Part shown: piece after piece, positions 1-8,672 of the stretch
Position numbering within the stretch: the first letter of the stretch is position 1
Layout of the letters: every line of letters begins with the position of its first letter
Assembly (NCBI GenBank): GCA_900759435.1
Contig: CAAEVD010000263.1
Coordinates: 1-8,672, forward strand
Source: an uncultured Collinsella sp.
GTDB lineage: Bacteria > Actinomycetota > Coriobacteriia > Coriobacteriales > Coriobacteriaceae
Length of the DNA: 8,672 nt
Reading direction: 5' to 3'
Position numbers and translations under genes: made by a program
Notes under the pieces: model-generated
Databases searched by the model: none
Told to the model about the DNA's origin: nothing
What the model saw: the letters and a program-made list of their open reading frames with translations, nothing else

Positions 1-318
1 CCAGGCGAGGACCCGCTCGATTGCGCCAAGCGCGAGCTGCATGAGGAGACGGGCTTTAGGGCTGGTCGCATTCGCTTTTTGACGTCGATTGTCACGTCCT
101 GCGGTTTTTGCGACGAGATCATTCACATCTACTTGGCTACCAAGCTCGAGTTTGATGCGCCCAACCCCGATGATGACGAGTTCGTCAACGTGGACCTCGT
201 TCCGCTGCACGAGCTGATCGACGCCGTGCTCGACGGCAAGATCGAAGATGCTAAGACCGTCGTGGGCGCCTTGGCCTGCGATAGCATCGCGCATAGGTTG
301 GGCGGAGCCGAGCTCTAG
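1..318 (+). CDS. Nudix hydrolase, 3' part (possibly ADP-ribose pyrophosphatase type)
   Basis: The gene enters from the left edge in frame 1, and its last 105 codons are present before TAG at 316-318. The first residues read PGEDPLDCAKRELHEETGF, which is the core of the Nudix box: E3, then REL (11-13), EE (15-16) and G18 in the spacing Ex7REUxEExGU. Only the box's first glycine and the preceding residues lie outside the window. Family members hydrolyse nucleoside diphosphates linked to another group, using a divalent metal held by the REUxEE glutamates. The remaining ~85 residues, with an acidic DDDEFVNVDLVPLHEL stretch and a helical end, resemble the C-terminal half of ADP-ribose pyrophosphatase-like enzymes, but the substrate cannot be fixed from this fragment. 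An ATG at 79 is in frame but lies after the Nudix box, so it is not the start. The protein is probably cytoplasmic. Family is confident; substrate is inference. Confidence 0.85.
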   Translation, partial: PGEDPLDCAKRELHEETGFRAGRIRFLTSIVTSCGFCDEIIHIYLATKLEFDAPNPDDDEFVNVDLVPLHELIDAVLDGKIEDAKTVVGALACDSIAHRLGGAEL

Positions 319-346
319 GTTACGCGGTTTTACCAAACCGCGTAAC
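319..346. repeat. Perfect 12-bp hairpin after the Nudix gene
   Basis: GTTACGCGGTTT (319-330) and AAACCGCGTAAC (335-346) are exact reverse complements separated by the loop TACC. The stem starts on the base after the stop codon. No T-run follows, so it is not a canonical intrinsic terminator, although it could stabilise the mRNA 3' end or act in factor-assisted termination. The sequence GTCGACGCTGC follows at 349-359, and a hairpin with the same TACC loop followed by the same 11-mer occurs inside carA at 5016-5053. Confidence 0.8.
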
Positions 347-360
347 GAGTCGACGCTGCA

Positions 361-456
361 AACGCCCCTAAGCGGCAATCTGCCTTTCAATCGTCGCTCG
401 CGTACCGAAGTACGCGTCGCTCCTCTTTCAAGGCACCTTGCTCGCTTAGGGACGTT
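361..456. repeat. Long imperfect palindrome in the intergenic gap
   Basis: The outer arms 361-374 and 443-456 pair at 13 of 14 positions (AACGCCCCTAAGCG against CGCTTAGGGACGTT). After a one-base bulge at 442, segments 375-386 and 430-441 pair at 10 of 12 positions. The middle is looser. At the tip, CGCGTAC (399-405) and GTACGCG (410-416) form a perfect 7-bp stem around CGAA. The whole can fold into one hairpin of about 96 nt. The motif CGTCGCTC also appears on both flanks of the tip as a direct repeat. No open frame of coding character covers it. It may be a dispersed intergenic repeat or a structured RNA; which one cannot be decided from a single copy. Confidence 0.7.
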
Positions 457-517
457 TTCGCTGACGCTGCCAGAACATCGGTGTTATGTTTGTTGGGATG
501 CTTTGTTTTCAACCCGA

Positions 518-530
518 CCGGTTCAACCGG
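518..530. promoter_or_regulatory. Short dyad upstream of the ABC exporter gene
   Basis: CCGGTT (518-523) and AACCGG (525-530) form a perfect 6-bp dyad with a one-base centre. It lies 35 bp before the ABC transporter start, next to the AT-rich stretch TATTTATTT (542-550). It could be an operator, but no convincing -35/-10 pair was found around it, so the role is inference only. Confidence 0.25.
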
Positions 531-556
531 ATTTCTCACGCTATTTATTTCTCTCC

Positions 557-560
557 GAGG
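557..560 (+). promoter_or_regulatory. Ribosome binding site that sets the ABC exporter start
   Basis: GAGG ends five bases before the ATG at 566. The reading frame stays open far upstream (to 248), but the residues encoded there are low in coding character and run through the hairpins and the Nudix gene. This site and the typical exporter N-terminus MFRRFLSYYKP choose 566 as the start. Confidence 0.7.
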
Positions 561-565
561 ACTGC

Positions 566-2338
566 ATGTTTAGAAGGTTTTTGTCTTATTACAAGCCCCA
601 GATGGGGCTTTTTGTTGCCGATACTGTTTGCGCCCTGGTGCTTGCCGCCATCGACCTGGCGTTTCCTATTATTCTGCGCAATCTGACTGGTGGGCTCTTT
701 ACCCAGGGTCAGGCTGCTATTATGCAGGCGCTCGGTATGATCGCGGTTGGTCTGGTGCTGATGTATGCCATCCGTTGCGCCTGTCGCTACTTTGTGAGTT
801 ACTGGGGCCACGTGATGGGCGCGCGCATGGAGTCCAAGATGCGCGAGGACCTGTTCGATCAGTACGAGCGCTTTAGCTTTGCGTACTTCGATCGCAACAG
901 CTCGGGTGACATGATGAGCCGCGTGGTCAACGACCTGTTCGATATCTGCGAGGCGGCACACCACGTGCCCGAGTGGATTATCATCTGCGGCATCGAGATC
1001 GTCGGCTCGTTTGTGATCCTCTTTGCTATTGCCCCGGTGCTGGCGCTTGCTATGGCCGTGGTGACGGCGGTGTTTGCGGCCATCATGTTTTGGCAGAACA
1101 TGCGCATGCGCGAGGTCTTTAGCGACAACCGCAAAAAGATCAGCGGTATTAATGCTCAGCTGCAGGATTCGCTGGCCGGCATGCGCGTGGTCAAGAGTTT
1201 TGCGAACGAGGAGGCTGAACGCTCCAAGTTCCGCGCCTCCAACGACCGCTATCTTTCGTCCAAAGAGAATATGTATCACGCCATGGGCGTTTACACTGCG
1301 ACGTATGGCCTGCTCTCGGGCGTGTTGTACGTGATCGTGGTGCTGCTGGGTGGTTGGCTGGTGGCGCAAGGCCAACTGCAGGCGGTCGATATGGCGACCT
1401 TCGCGCTCTACATTTCACTGTTCTGCACGCCGCTCGAGACGCTCGTCAATTCGGCCGAAACGTATCAGAAGGCCATCGCCGGCTTTAAGCGCATGGACGA
1501 GGTGCTTTCGACCGCCCCGGATATCCAGGATAAGCCGGATGCCGCGGACCTGCAGGTGACGGCAGGCGCGGTTGAATATCGCGACGTGTGCTTTAGCTAC
1601 GAGGATGTTGAGTTGGGCGAGGGCGGCGCCGACGGACGCCCTGTTATCGACCATATGAATCTGTCCATCAAGCCCGGACAGACCATTGCCCTGGTTGGCC
1701 CCTCGGGCGGCGGCAAGTCTACGACTTGTTCGCTGCTGCCGCGCTTTTACGACGTGGCGGACGGATCCATCAGCATCGACGGCCAGGACGTGCGCGACGT
1801 GACGCAACAGAGTCTGCGCCGCGCCATTGGCCTGGTGCAGCAGGATGTCTATCTGTTTGACGGTACGATTGGCGAGAACATCGCCTACGGCAAGTCGGGC
1901 GCCACGGCAGAAGAGATCGCCGAGGCGGCCCGCCGCGCCAATATCGATACCTTTATCGAGTCGCTTCCGCAAGGCTACGACACCGTGGTGGGCGAGCGCG
2001 GCAGCCGTCTTTCGGGCGGCCAGAAGCAGCGCGTAGCCATTGCGCGCGTGTTTCTCAAGAATCCCAAGATCCTTATTTTGGATGAGGCGACGAGTGCTCT
2101 GGATAACGAGAGCGAGGAAGCGGTGCAGGAGTCGCTCGAAGAGCTGGCGCGCGGCCGCACCACGATTATCATCGCCCACCGTCTCTCGACTATTAAGCAT
2201 GCTGACGAGATTGCGACTGTTGAGCATGGTCGCGTTGTGGAACGTGGCACGCACGAGGAGCTTCTCGCCCGTGGCGGCACTTATGCCCGTTACTATCGAA
2301 TGCAGTTCGAAGGTGCGCGTGCGCACGAGCTCGACTGA
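566..2338 (+). CDS. ABC exporter half-transporter (fused membrane and ATPase domains)
   Basis: This 590-aa protein has the classic type IV (type I exporter) layout: a membrane domain with about six segments (roughly residues 15-38, 54-78, 132-155, 156-178, 244-268 and 275-295), then a nucleotide-binding domain from about 335. All ATPase motifs are intact: A-loop Y345, Walker A GPSGGGKST 378-386, Q-loop Q426 in VQQDVYLF, signature LSGGQ 482-486, Walker B with D506 and catalytic E507, D-loop SALD, and H-loop H538. The length is normal for a half-transporter, so it should work as a homodimer or with a partner. There is a small acidic, glycine-rich loop (GEGGADG, about 351-357) between the A-loop and Walker A. 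Relatives of the MsbA/LmrA/YknUV kind export lipids, drugs or peptides, but nothing here identifies the substrate. The next gene starts 19 bp downstream, so the two are probably co-transcribed. The family is certain; the function is open. Confidence 0.93.
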   Translation: MFRRFLSYYKPQMGLFVADTVCALVLAAIDLAFPIILRNLTGGLFTQGQAAIMQALGMIAVGLVLMYAIRCACRYFVSYWGHVMGARMESKMREDLFDQYERFSFAYFDRNSSGDMMSRVVNDLFDICEAAHHVPEWIIICGIEIVGSFVILFAIAPVLALAMAVVTAVFAAIMFWQNMRMREVFSDNRKKISGINAQLQDSLAGMRVVKSFANEEAERSKFRASNDRYLSSKENMYHAMGVYTATYGLLSGVLYVIVVLLGGWLVAQGQLQAVDMATFALYISLFCTPLETLVNSAETYQKAIAGFKRMDEVLSTAPDIQDKPDAADLQVTAGAVEYRDVCFSYEDVELGEGGADGRPVIDHMNLSIKPGQTIALVGPSGGGKSTTCSLLPRFYDVADGSISIDGQDVRDVTQQSLRRAIGLVQQDVYLFDGTIGENIAYGKSGATAEEIAEAARRANIDTFIESLPQGYDTVVGERGSRLSGGQKQRVAIARVFLKNPKILILDEATSALDNESEEAVQESLEELARGRTTIIIAHRLSTIKHADEIATVEHGRVVERGTHEELLARGGTYARYYRMQFEGARAHELD

Positions 2339-2357
2339 TTGATACGACAGGAAGTTT

Positions 2358-3317
2358 ATGGCTGACAAGAACCCTTTGACTCCGGAAGAAGTGACGGAGT
2401 TATTCTCCGAAATCGATGCATCCGGCGTCTTGGATCCGACGCTCGCCAAAAAGCGTACCGAGCGCATGCGCGAGAAAGAGGCTGCCGTCAAGCGCGGTGA
2501 CAAGGCGACGCTGGCGCGGCTGCGCAGCGAGGATCGCGCGAGCCAGGCAAAACATATCGACCCGCTGTCCGAGGACGATCCTTCGGGCTCGCAGGTGAGC
2601 CATACCATTACGAAGACTGCCATGGTCGTGGTTATCGGCATCTTGGTGCTGATCGTGGGCATGCAGATTGGCTACGGCGTGATGCGCCGTCTGAATACCG
2701 CCAATCTGTCCGAGAGCGTTTCGGTCGATACCGTTTCGACCGCGCTCAAGGGCGGCCTTGAGTGGGGCAACGGCTTTACGCAGTTCCCGCTCGACTTTAG
2801 CGTCGACGAGGCGGACGAGCGCACGGGTACGGTAGAGGTGACGGTGTTGGACACGTCGTCTGCCAACGAGCTCGAGCTGCTGTCCAACGGGCAGATTCAG
2901 GCTGCGGCGCTTGCGACCAACGCGTTGCTCAACGATAAGATCGACCGCGTGGTGTATAACGTGCATGCCTATATCGACGAGGACAGCAAGATCCAGCACG
3001 ACTCTTTCTTTGGCATGTTCCCCGCACAGGGCCACCAGAGCGCCATTCTGACGTTCGTGTGGACCAAGAGCTCATCGACCGCTACGAACATCGACTGGAA
3101 GATGCATATCGTGAGTATGGATGACACGATTTCCGAGCGCATTCAAAAGCAGGTGAACTCGGTGTCGTCGCTGATTGAGGACCCGTCGGTGAGCCAGACC
3201 AAGATTGACGAGGAAAAGGCCGAACGTGACCTGGAGCATCGCCTGCACGGTCGCGAGATCTTCCGCGGTGGCAAGCCCGACCGCACGCCGTCCGATCTGC
3301 TGGAGCAGGACAAATAA
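2358..3317 (+). CDS. Single-pass membrane protein of unknown function
   Basis: This 319-aa protein is not a family I recognise. It starts at an ATG preceded by AGGAAG (2349-2354), with a rather tight spacing of 3 nt, and ends at TAA. Residues 1-86 are highly charged and likely helical (for example KKRTERMREKEAAVKRGDK). Residues 88-109 (AMVVVIGILVLIVGMQIGYGVM) form one clear membrane segment. The remaining ~210 residues form a soluble domain rich in alternating hydrophobic and polar residues, with a charged C-terminal tail. There is no cleavable signal peptide, because the hydrophobic segment is too far from the N-terminus. Charges flanking the segment do not settle its topology; an outside C-terminal domain is the simplest guess. 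It follows the ABC exporter by 19 bp and precedes a terminator, so it is the last gene of that unit and may be an accessory to the exporter. This link is inference from position only. Confidence 0.85.
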   Translation: MADKNPLTPEEVTELFSEIDASGVLDPTLAKKRTERMREKEAAVKRGDKATLARLRSEDRASQAKHIDPLSEDDPSGSQVSHTITKTAMVVVIGILVLIVGMQIGYGVMRRLNTANLSESVSVDTVSTALKGGLEWGNGFTQFPLDFSVDEADERTGTVEVTVLDTSSANELELLSNGQIQAAALATNALLNDKIDRVVYNVHAYIDEDSKIQHDSFFGMFPAQGHQSAILTFVWTKSSSTATNIDWKMHIVSMDDTISERIQKQVNSVSSLIEDPSVSQTKIDEEKAERDLEHRLHGREIFRGGKPDRTPSDLLEQDK

Positions 3318-3323
3318 GACGCC

Positions 3324-3364
3324 ATCATCCCGCGTGAGCCAAATGCCCGCGCGGGATGATTTTT
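3324..3364 (+). terminator. Intrinsic terminator of the ABC exporter unit
   Basis: ATCATCCCGCG (3324-3334) and CGCGGGATGAT (3350-3360) form a perfect 11-bp GC-rich stem with a 15-nt loop, followed directly by TTTT (five Ts counting the last stem base). It begins seven bases after the stop codon of the membrane protein gene. This is a textbook Rho-independent terminator. Its T-run is also the beginning of the larger inverted repeat at 3358-3460. Confidence 0.85.
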
Positions 3365-3460
3365 CTGGGACGGGGATTAAATAATCATTTTGAGAACGGG
3401 GCTTTGGTGCCAACTGCATACATGGCAGAATGATTTTTAAATCCCCGTCCCAGAAAAATC
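3358..3460. repeat. Long inverted repeat (35-bp arms) joined to the terminator
   Basis: Arms 3358-3392 and 3426-3460 pair in one register: the outer 21 bp are perfect (GATTTTTCTGGGACGGGGAT plus one T), then mismatches at 3379/3439 and 3382/3436 and a G-T pair at 3390/3428, giving 32 Watson-Crick pairs of 35. The 33-base centre holds a second ACGGGG and a small TTGG..CCAA dyad. Because both ends carry T/A runs, the element can supply a T-run in either direction. It has no coding content. It looks like a miniature dispersed repeat, but no second copy is in this window. Confidence 0.8.
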
Positions 3461-3462
3461 AA

Positions 3463-3549
3463 TATGCATAGAAAGTCATAATTATCATTTCGTAAACATT
3501 TCAATGAAATTAACGCCATGGCGCATACTTGCGGTTAAAATACCGCAAG
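3463..3549 (+). promoter_or_regulatory. Palindrome-rich probable carAB promoter/operator region
   Basis: The composition turns AT-rich here, unlike its surroundings. Several dyads follow one another: TATGCATA (3463-3470), ATAATTAT (3478-3485), ATTTCA-A-TGAAAT (3498-3510), CGCCATGGCG (3514-3523), and an 8-bp hairpin CTTGCGGT/ACCGCAAG (3528-3535 and 3542-3549) with loop TAAAAT. Possible -10 hexamers include CATAAT (3477-3482) and TAAAAT (3536-3541), but no good -35 sits at the right distance, so the start point is unknown. carAB is often controlled by arginine as well as pyrimidines, so one of the AT-rich dyads could be an ArgR site. I do not see a clean ArgR consensus. Confidence 0.45.
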
Positions 3550-3562
3550 GCCTAACTACCAA

Positions 3563-3595
3563 CCTTTAAGCCGGTCCGGAGAGACCGGGAAGGAG
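3563..3595 (+). promoter_or_regulatory. Probable PyrR-binding RNA hairpin over the carA ribosome binding site
   Basis: The RNA can fold with CCTT (3563-3566) paired to AAGG (3590-3593), an asymmetric internal loop (TAAG on the left, G on the right), then a 6-bp stem CCGGTC (3571-3576)/GACCGG (3583-3588) closing the hexaloop CGGAGA. The known PyrR site in Bacillus pyr leaders has the consensus ARUCCNGNGAGGYU, with a similar hexaloop (CAGAGA), a purine-rich internal loop and flanking CCUU/AAGG pairing. Here the loop bases match and the stem changes are compensatory. The AAGGAG at 3590-3595 is also the ribosome binding site of carA, four bases from its ATG. UMP-loaded PyrR holding this hairpin would therefore block translation, as reported for mycobacterial PyrR. 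Structure is seen; PyrR binding is inference. Confidence 0.7.
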
Positions 3596-3599
3596 AATT

Positions 3600-5105
3600 A
3601 TGGCGAACAACCATACTGCGGGCACTGCTGCCCGCACCTTCGCGCCCAGCGAGCTTTGCCAGCGCATGCTGGCCAAAACCAGCAAGGGCACCTGCGGTCC
3701 CTGCATCCTGTACCTTGAGGATGGGACCATTTTTTATGGCCGTGCATGCGGTGCCGAGGGCACCGCGACCGGCGAGGTCTGCTTCAACACCTCGCTTGAG
3801 GGCTACTTTGAGGTCATGACCGACCCGAGCTATGCCGGCCAAATCGTAACCATGACCTATCCGCAGATCGGCAGCTACGGTATCGACGAGACCGACGTCC
3901 AGTCGGCCTTCCCCGGTGATACCGCCCGCCCCGCGAGCGCTCCCGCCATGCGTGGCATGATCGTCCGCGACATGTGCGCCACGCCTTCCAACTGGCGCTC
4001 GGCCGTCAGCGTGCCGGAGTACCTGCGTGCCCACGGCATCGTCGCTATCGAGGGCGTCGACACCCGCGCTCTTGTGCGCCACCTGCGCGACAACGGCTCC
4101 AAGATGGGCATTATCTCGACGGAAATCTTTGACGTCGACGAGCTTGCCGAGCGTCTGGCCACCGCGCCGACGCTGGTGGGCGAGAACCTGGTCAAGACCG
4201 TGAGCTGCTCTGAGCCCCACACTTTTGCCGCGAGCGATCTGCCTGCTACGCATGACTTTGCGCTTGCCCCTGCCGCTCCTTCCCGCCACAACGTGGTCGC
4301 CTACGACTGCGGCGTCAAGCGCGGCATCCTGGAGGGTCTGGTCCGTGCCGGCTGCGACCTTACTGTCGTGCCGTGGGATACGCCCGCGGGTGAGGTGCTC
4401 GACATGAATCCCGACGGCGTCTTTTTATCCAACGGCCCCGGCGACCCCGATGCCGTGGTGGAGACCTACGAGCAGGTGCAGCGGCTGATCGGCAAGGTGC
4501 CGATCTTTGGCATTTGCCTTGGTCACCAGATGATCAGCTTGGCGTGCGGTGCCCAAATGGAAAAGCTTAAATTCGGTCACCGTGGCGGTAACCAGCCGGT
4601 TATGAACCTGGTGAGCCGTCGCGTGGAGATCACCGCGCAAAACCACGGCTTTGGCCTGTTGTTCCCCAGTCTGGGCAAACTGATCCCGGAGCTTTCCGGC
4701 GGCGAGGCCGAGCATGCGGCCGATGGCGACCTGCGCGCCTGGGTGCGTCGCGGCATCGCGCCAGTCGTGATGAACGAGCGCTTCGGCCGCATTCGCCTGA
4801 CGCACGTGAACCTCAACGACGGCACCGCCGAGGGCATCCAGCTGCTCGACGCCCCGTGCTTCTCGGTTCAGTACCATCCCGAGGCCTCGCCCGGCCCCAC
4901 CGATGCCCACTATCTCTTCACCGCCTTTACGCGACTCATGGACGGCGAGGAGAACTACCTGGACATCGACACCGCGAAGGACCGCCTTGCCGGCTGGAAT
5001 TTTGCCGACGATGGTTCCGCCGTTCTACCGAACGGCGGACCGGTCGACGCTGCGGCTGCATCTGGCACATCATCTTGCCGCTCTGCTTCGGTCGCGCGGG
5101 CATAA
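3600..5105 (+). CDS. carA: Carbamoyl-phosphate synthetase small subunit (glutamine amidotransferase)
   Basis: The subunit hydrolyses glutamine and channels ammonia to CarB for carbamoyl phosphate synthesis, the first step of pyrimidine and arginine production. The CarA N-terminal domain (LEDGT at 39-43, then GEVCFNTSLEGY and TDPSYAGQIVTMTYPQIG) is followed by a class I amidotransferase domain with GVKRGI, SNGPGDP and GICLGHQ. The triad is intact: C306, H426 and E428. The protein is 501 aa against about 380 usually. Compared with E. coli CarA it has about 30 extra N-terminal residues, an insert of about 36 residues between QNHGF (ending 351) and THVNL (from 401), and a tail of about 54 residues after 447. 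The start at 3600 is supported by AAGGAG four bases upstream; the next in-frame ATG (3666) has no such site. The last ~20 residues are Ala/Ser-rich and encoded beyond a perfect hairpin (5016-5039). carB follows after 98 bp. Function is certain; the extensions are unexplained. Confidence 0.97.
   Translation: MANNHTAGTAARTFAPSELCQRMLAKTSKGTCGPCILYLEDGTIFYGRACGAEGTATGEVCFNTSLEGYFEVMTDPSYAGQIVTMTYPQIGSYGIDETDVQSAFPGDTARPASAPAMRGMIVRDMCATPSNWRSAVSVPEYLRAHGIVAIEGVDTRALVRHLRDNGSKMGIISTEIFDVDELAERLATAPTLVGENLVKTVSCSEPHTFAASDLPATHDFALAPAAPSRHNVVAYDCGVKRGILEGLVRAGCDLTVVPWDTPAGEVLDMNPDGVFLSNGPGDPDAVVETYEQVQRLIGKVPIFGICLGHQMISLACGAQMEKLKFGHRGGNQPVMNLVSRRVEITAQNHGFGLLFPSLGKLIPELSGGEAEHAADGDLRAWVRRGIAPVVMNERFGRIRLTHVNLNDGTAEGIQLLDAPCFSVQYHPEASPGPTDAHYLFTAFTRLMDGEENYLDIDTAKDRLAGWNFADDGSAVLPNGGPVDAAAASGTSSCRSASVARA
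5016..5053. repeat. Perfect 10-bp hairpin plus GTCGACGCTGC inside the 3' end of carA
   Basis: TCCGCCGTTC (5016-5025) and GAACGGCGGA (5030-5039) are exact reverse complements around the loop TACC. GTCGACGCTGC follows at 5043-5053. The hairpin at 319-346 has the same TACC loop and is followed two bases later by the same 11-mer. The hairpin is translated as part of the CarA tail, past the point where family similarity ends. The stem and loop are plain in the sequence; relatedness of the two copies is inference. Confidence 0.6.
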
Positions 5106-5189
5106 GCCCAGCGCGCCCTCGCATCACGGCAACCTGATGCACCAGCTGCACCCTCGCTGACTTTTCCAAAACATTGAGTCAGCCTCTCT

Positions 5190-5195
5190 AGGAGG
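5190..5195 (+). promoter_or_regulatory. Strong ribosome binding site of carB, partly in a small hairpin
   Basis: AGGAGG lies eight bases before the carB ATG at 5204 and fixes that start. CCTC (5183-5186) can pair with GAGG (5192-5195), so the site could be partly masked by a weak 4-bp hairpin. That pairing is too short to claim regulation. The hairpin does not show the PyrR-loop bases seen before carA. Confidence 0.75.
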
Positions 5196-5203
5196 TTTTA
5201 AAC

Positions 5204-8518
<3,315 letters not shown>

Positions 8519-8530
8519 TGTGACCTGGTC

Positions 8531-8615
8531 GGCCGGGGCGGCAGCCGGACACTTTCTCTCGGAAACTGGGCTTCGCGAAGTTTTCCGAGAGAAAGGTCCG
8601 CCTCCCGCCCCGGCC
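8531..8615. repeat. 85-nt GC-rich hairpin downstream of carB
   Basis: Outer arms GGCCGGGGCGG (8531-8541) and CCGCCCCGGCC (8605-8615) are perfect complements. Inside, CGGAC (8546-8550) pairs with GTCCG (8596-8600), and CTTTCTCTCGGAAA (8552-8565) pairs perfectly with 8582-8595, followed by CT/AG after a one-base bulge. The tip contains the palindrome CTTCGCGAAG (8571-8580). It begins 12 bases after the carB stop. There is no T-run after it, so it is not a standard intrinsic terminator; it may protect the carAB mRNA end or be a dispersed repeat. Confidence 0.75.
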
Positions 8616-8616
8616 T

Positions 8617-8637
8617 GCGGTGACTTGGCTTCACCGC
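8617..8637. repeat. Second small hairpin after the carB repeat
   Basis: GCGGTGA (8617-8623) and TCACCGC (8631-8637) form a perfect 7-bp stem with a 7-base loop, one base after the larger hairpin. No T-run follows. The rest of the window (8638-8672) shows no recognisable gene or signal. Confidence 0.55.
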
Positions 8638-8672
8638 GTGCTGCCGAAGGGGCTTTGCGCGATGACTAGGGC

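Noticed and set aside
248..565. Upstream extension of the ABC exporter to an earlier ATG
   Set aside because: It would overlap the Nudix gene and run through two hairpins. The residues are not exporter-like, and GAGG before 566 supports the later start.
1415..2662. A 415-codon open frame on the minus strand across the ABC exporter end
   Set aside because: It spans the boundary of two real + strand genes, shows no family motif and has no credible ribosome binding site.
3504..3569. A 21-codon leader ORF (starting MKLTPWRIL) ending in TAA just before the PyrR-like stem
   Set aside because: Its position is attractive for attenuation, but there is no ribosome binding site before it and no run of Arg or other regulatory codons.
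4903..5160. An alternative frame across the carA tail and carA-carB gap
   Set aside because: The translation is Arg/Ser/Thr/His-rich with no CarA similarity, so it does not repair a frameshift convincingly.
8531..8615. Intrinsic terminator for carAB
   Set aside because: The stem is very strong but no T-run follows the last paired base, so the canonical call is not supported.

Overview
The window reads as ordinary chromosome from a high-GC (roughly 60 % by eye) Gram-positive-type bacterium. The intergenic style, with abundant hairpins and a GGGACGGGG-type inverted repeat, together with the long CarA variant, suggests an actinobacterium of the Coriobacteriia, most likely Collinsella or a close relative. 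That taxonomic guess is inference from general familiarity, not from a database match. All genes run on the + strand.

Layout. (1) 1-318: the 3' part of a Nudix hydrolase gene, cut by the window edge. (2) 319-565: an intergenic gap with two strong hairpins: a perfect 12-bp stem and a ~96-nt imperfect palindrome. (3) 566-3317: a two-gene unit made of a half-size ABC exporter (590 aa) and, 19 bp later, a single-pass membrane protein of unknown function (319 aa). It is closed by a clear intrinsic terminator. (4) 3318-3599: an intergenic region with that terminator, a long inverted repeat fused to it, a palindrome-rich probable control region, and an RNA hairpin directly over the carA ribosome binding site that closely matches a PyrR-binding loop. 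(5) 3600-8518: carA and carB, the two subunits of carbamoyl-phosphate synthetase. (6) 8519-8672: further large hairpins and no recognisable gene.

How the genes work together. CarA releases ammonia from glutamine. CarB uses it with bicarbonate and two ATP to make carbamoyl phosphate for pyrimidine and arginine synthesis. CarB retains the residues expected for UMP binding, and the RNA hairpin before carA suggests a second layer of pyrimidine control through PyrR acting on translation. The ABC exporter and its neighbour probably form one transcription unit, but the substrate cannot be read from the sequence.

No undescribed multi-gene system is visible. The points most worth a second look are the PyrR-like leader over the carA start, the long inverted repeats at the gene boundaries, a hairpin-plus-GTCGACGCTGC module found both in an intergenic gap and inside the 3' end of carA, and the unusual insert and tails of CarA.
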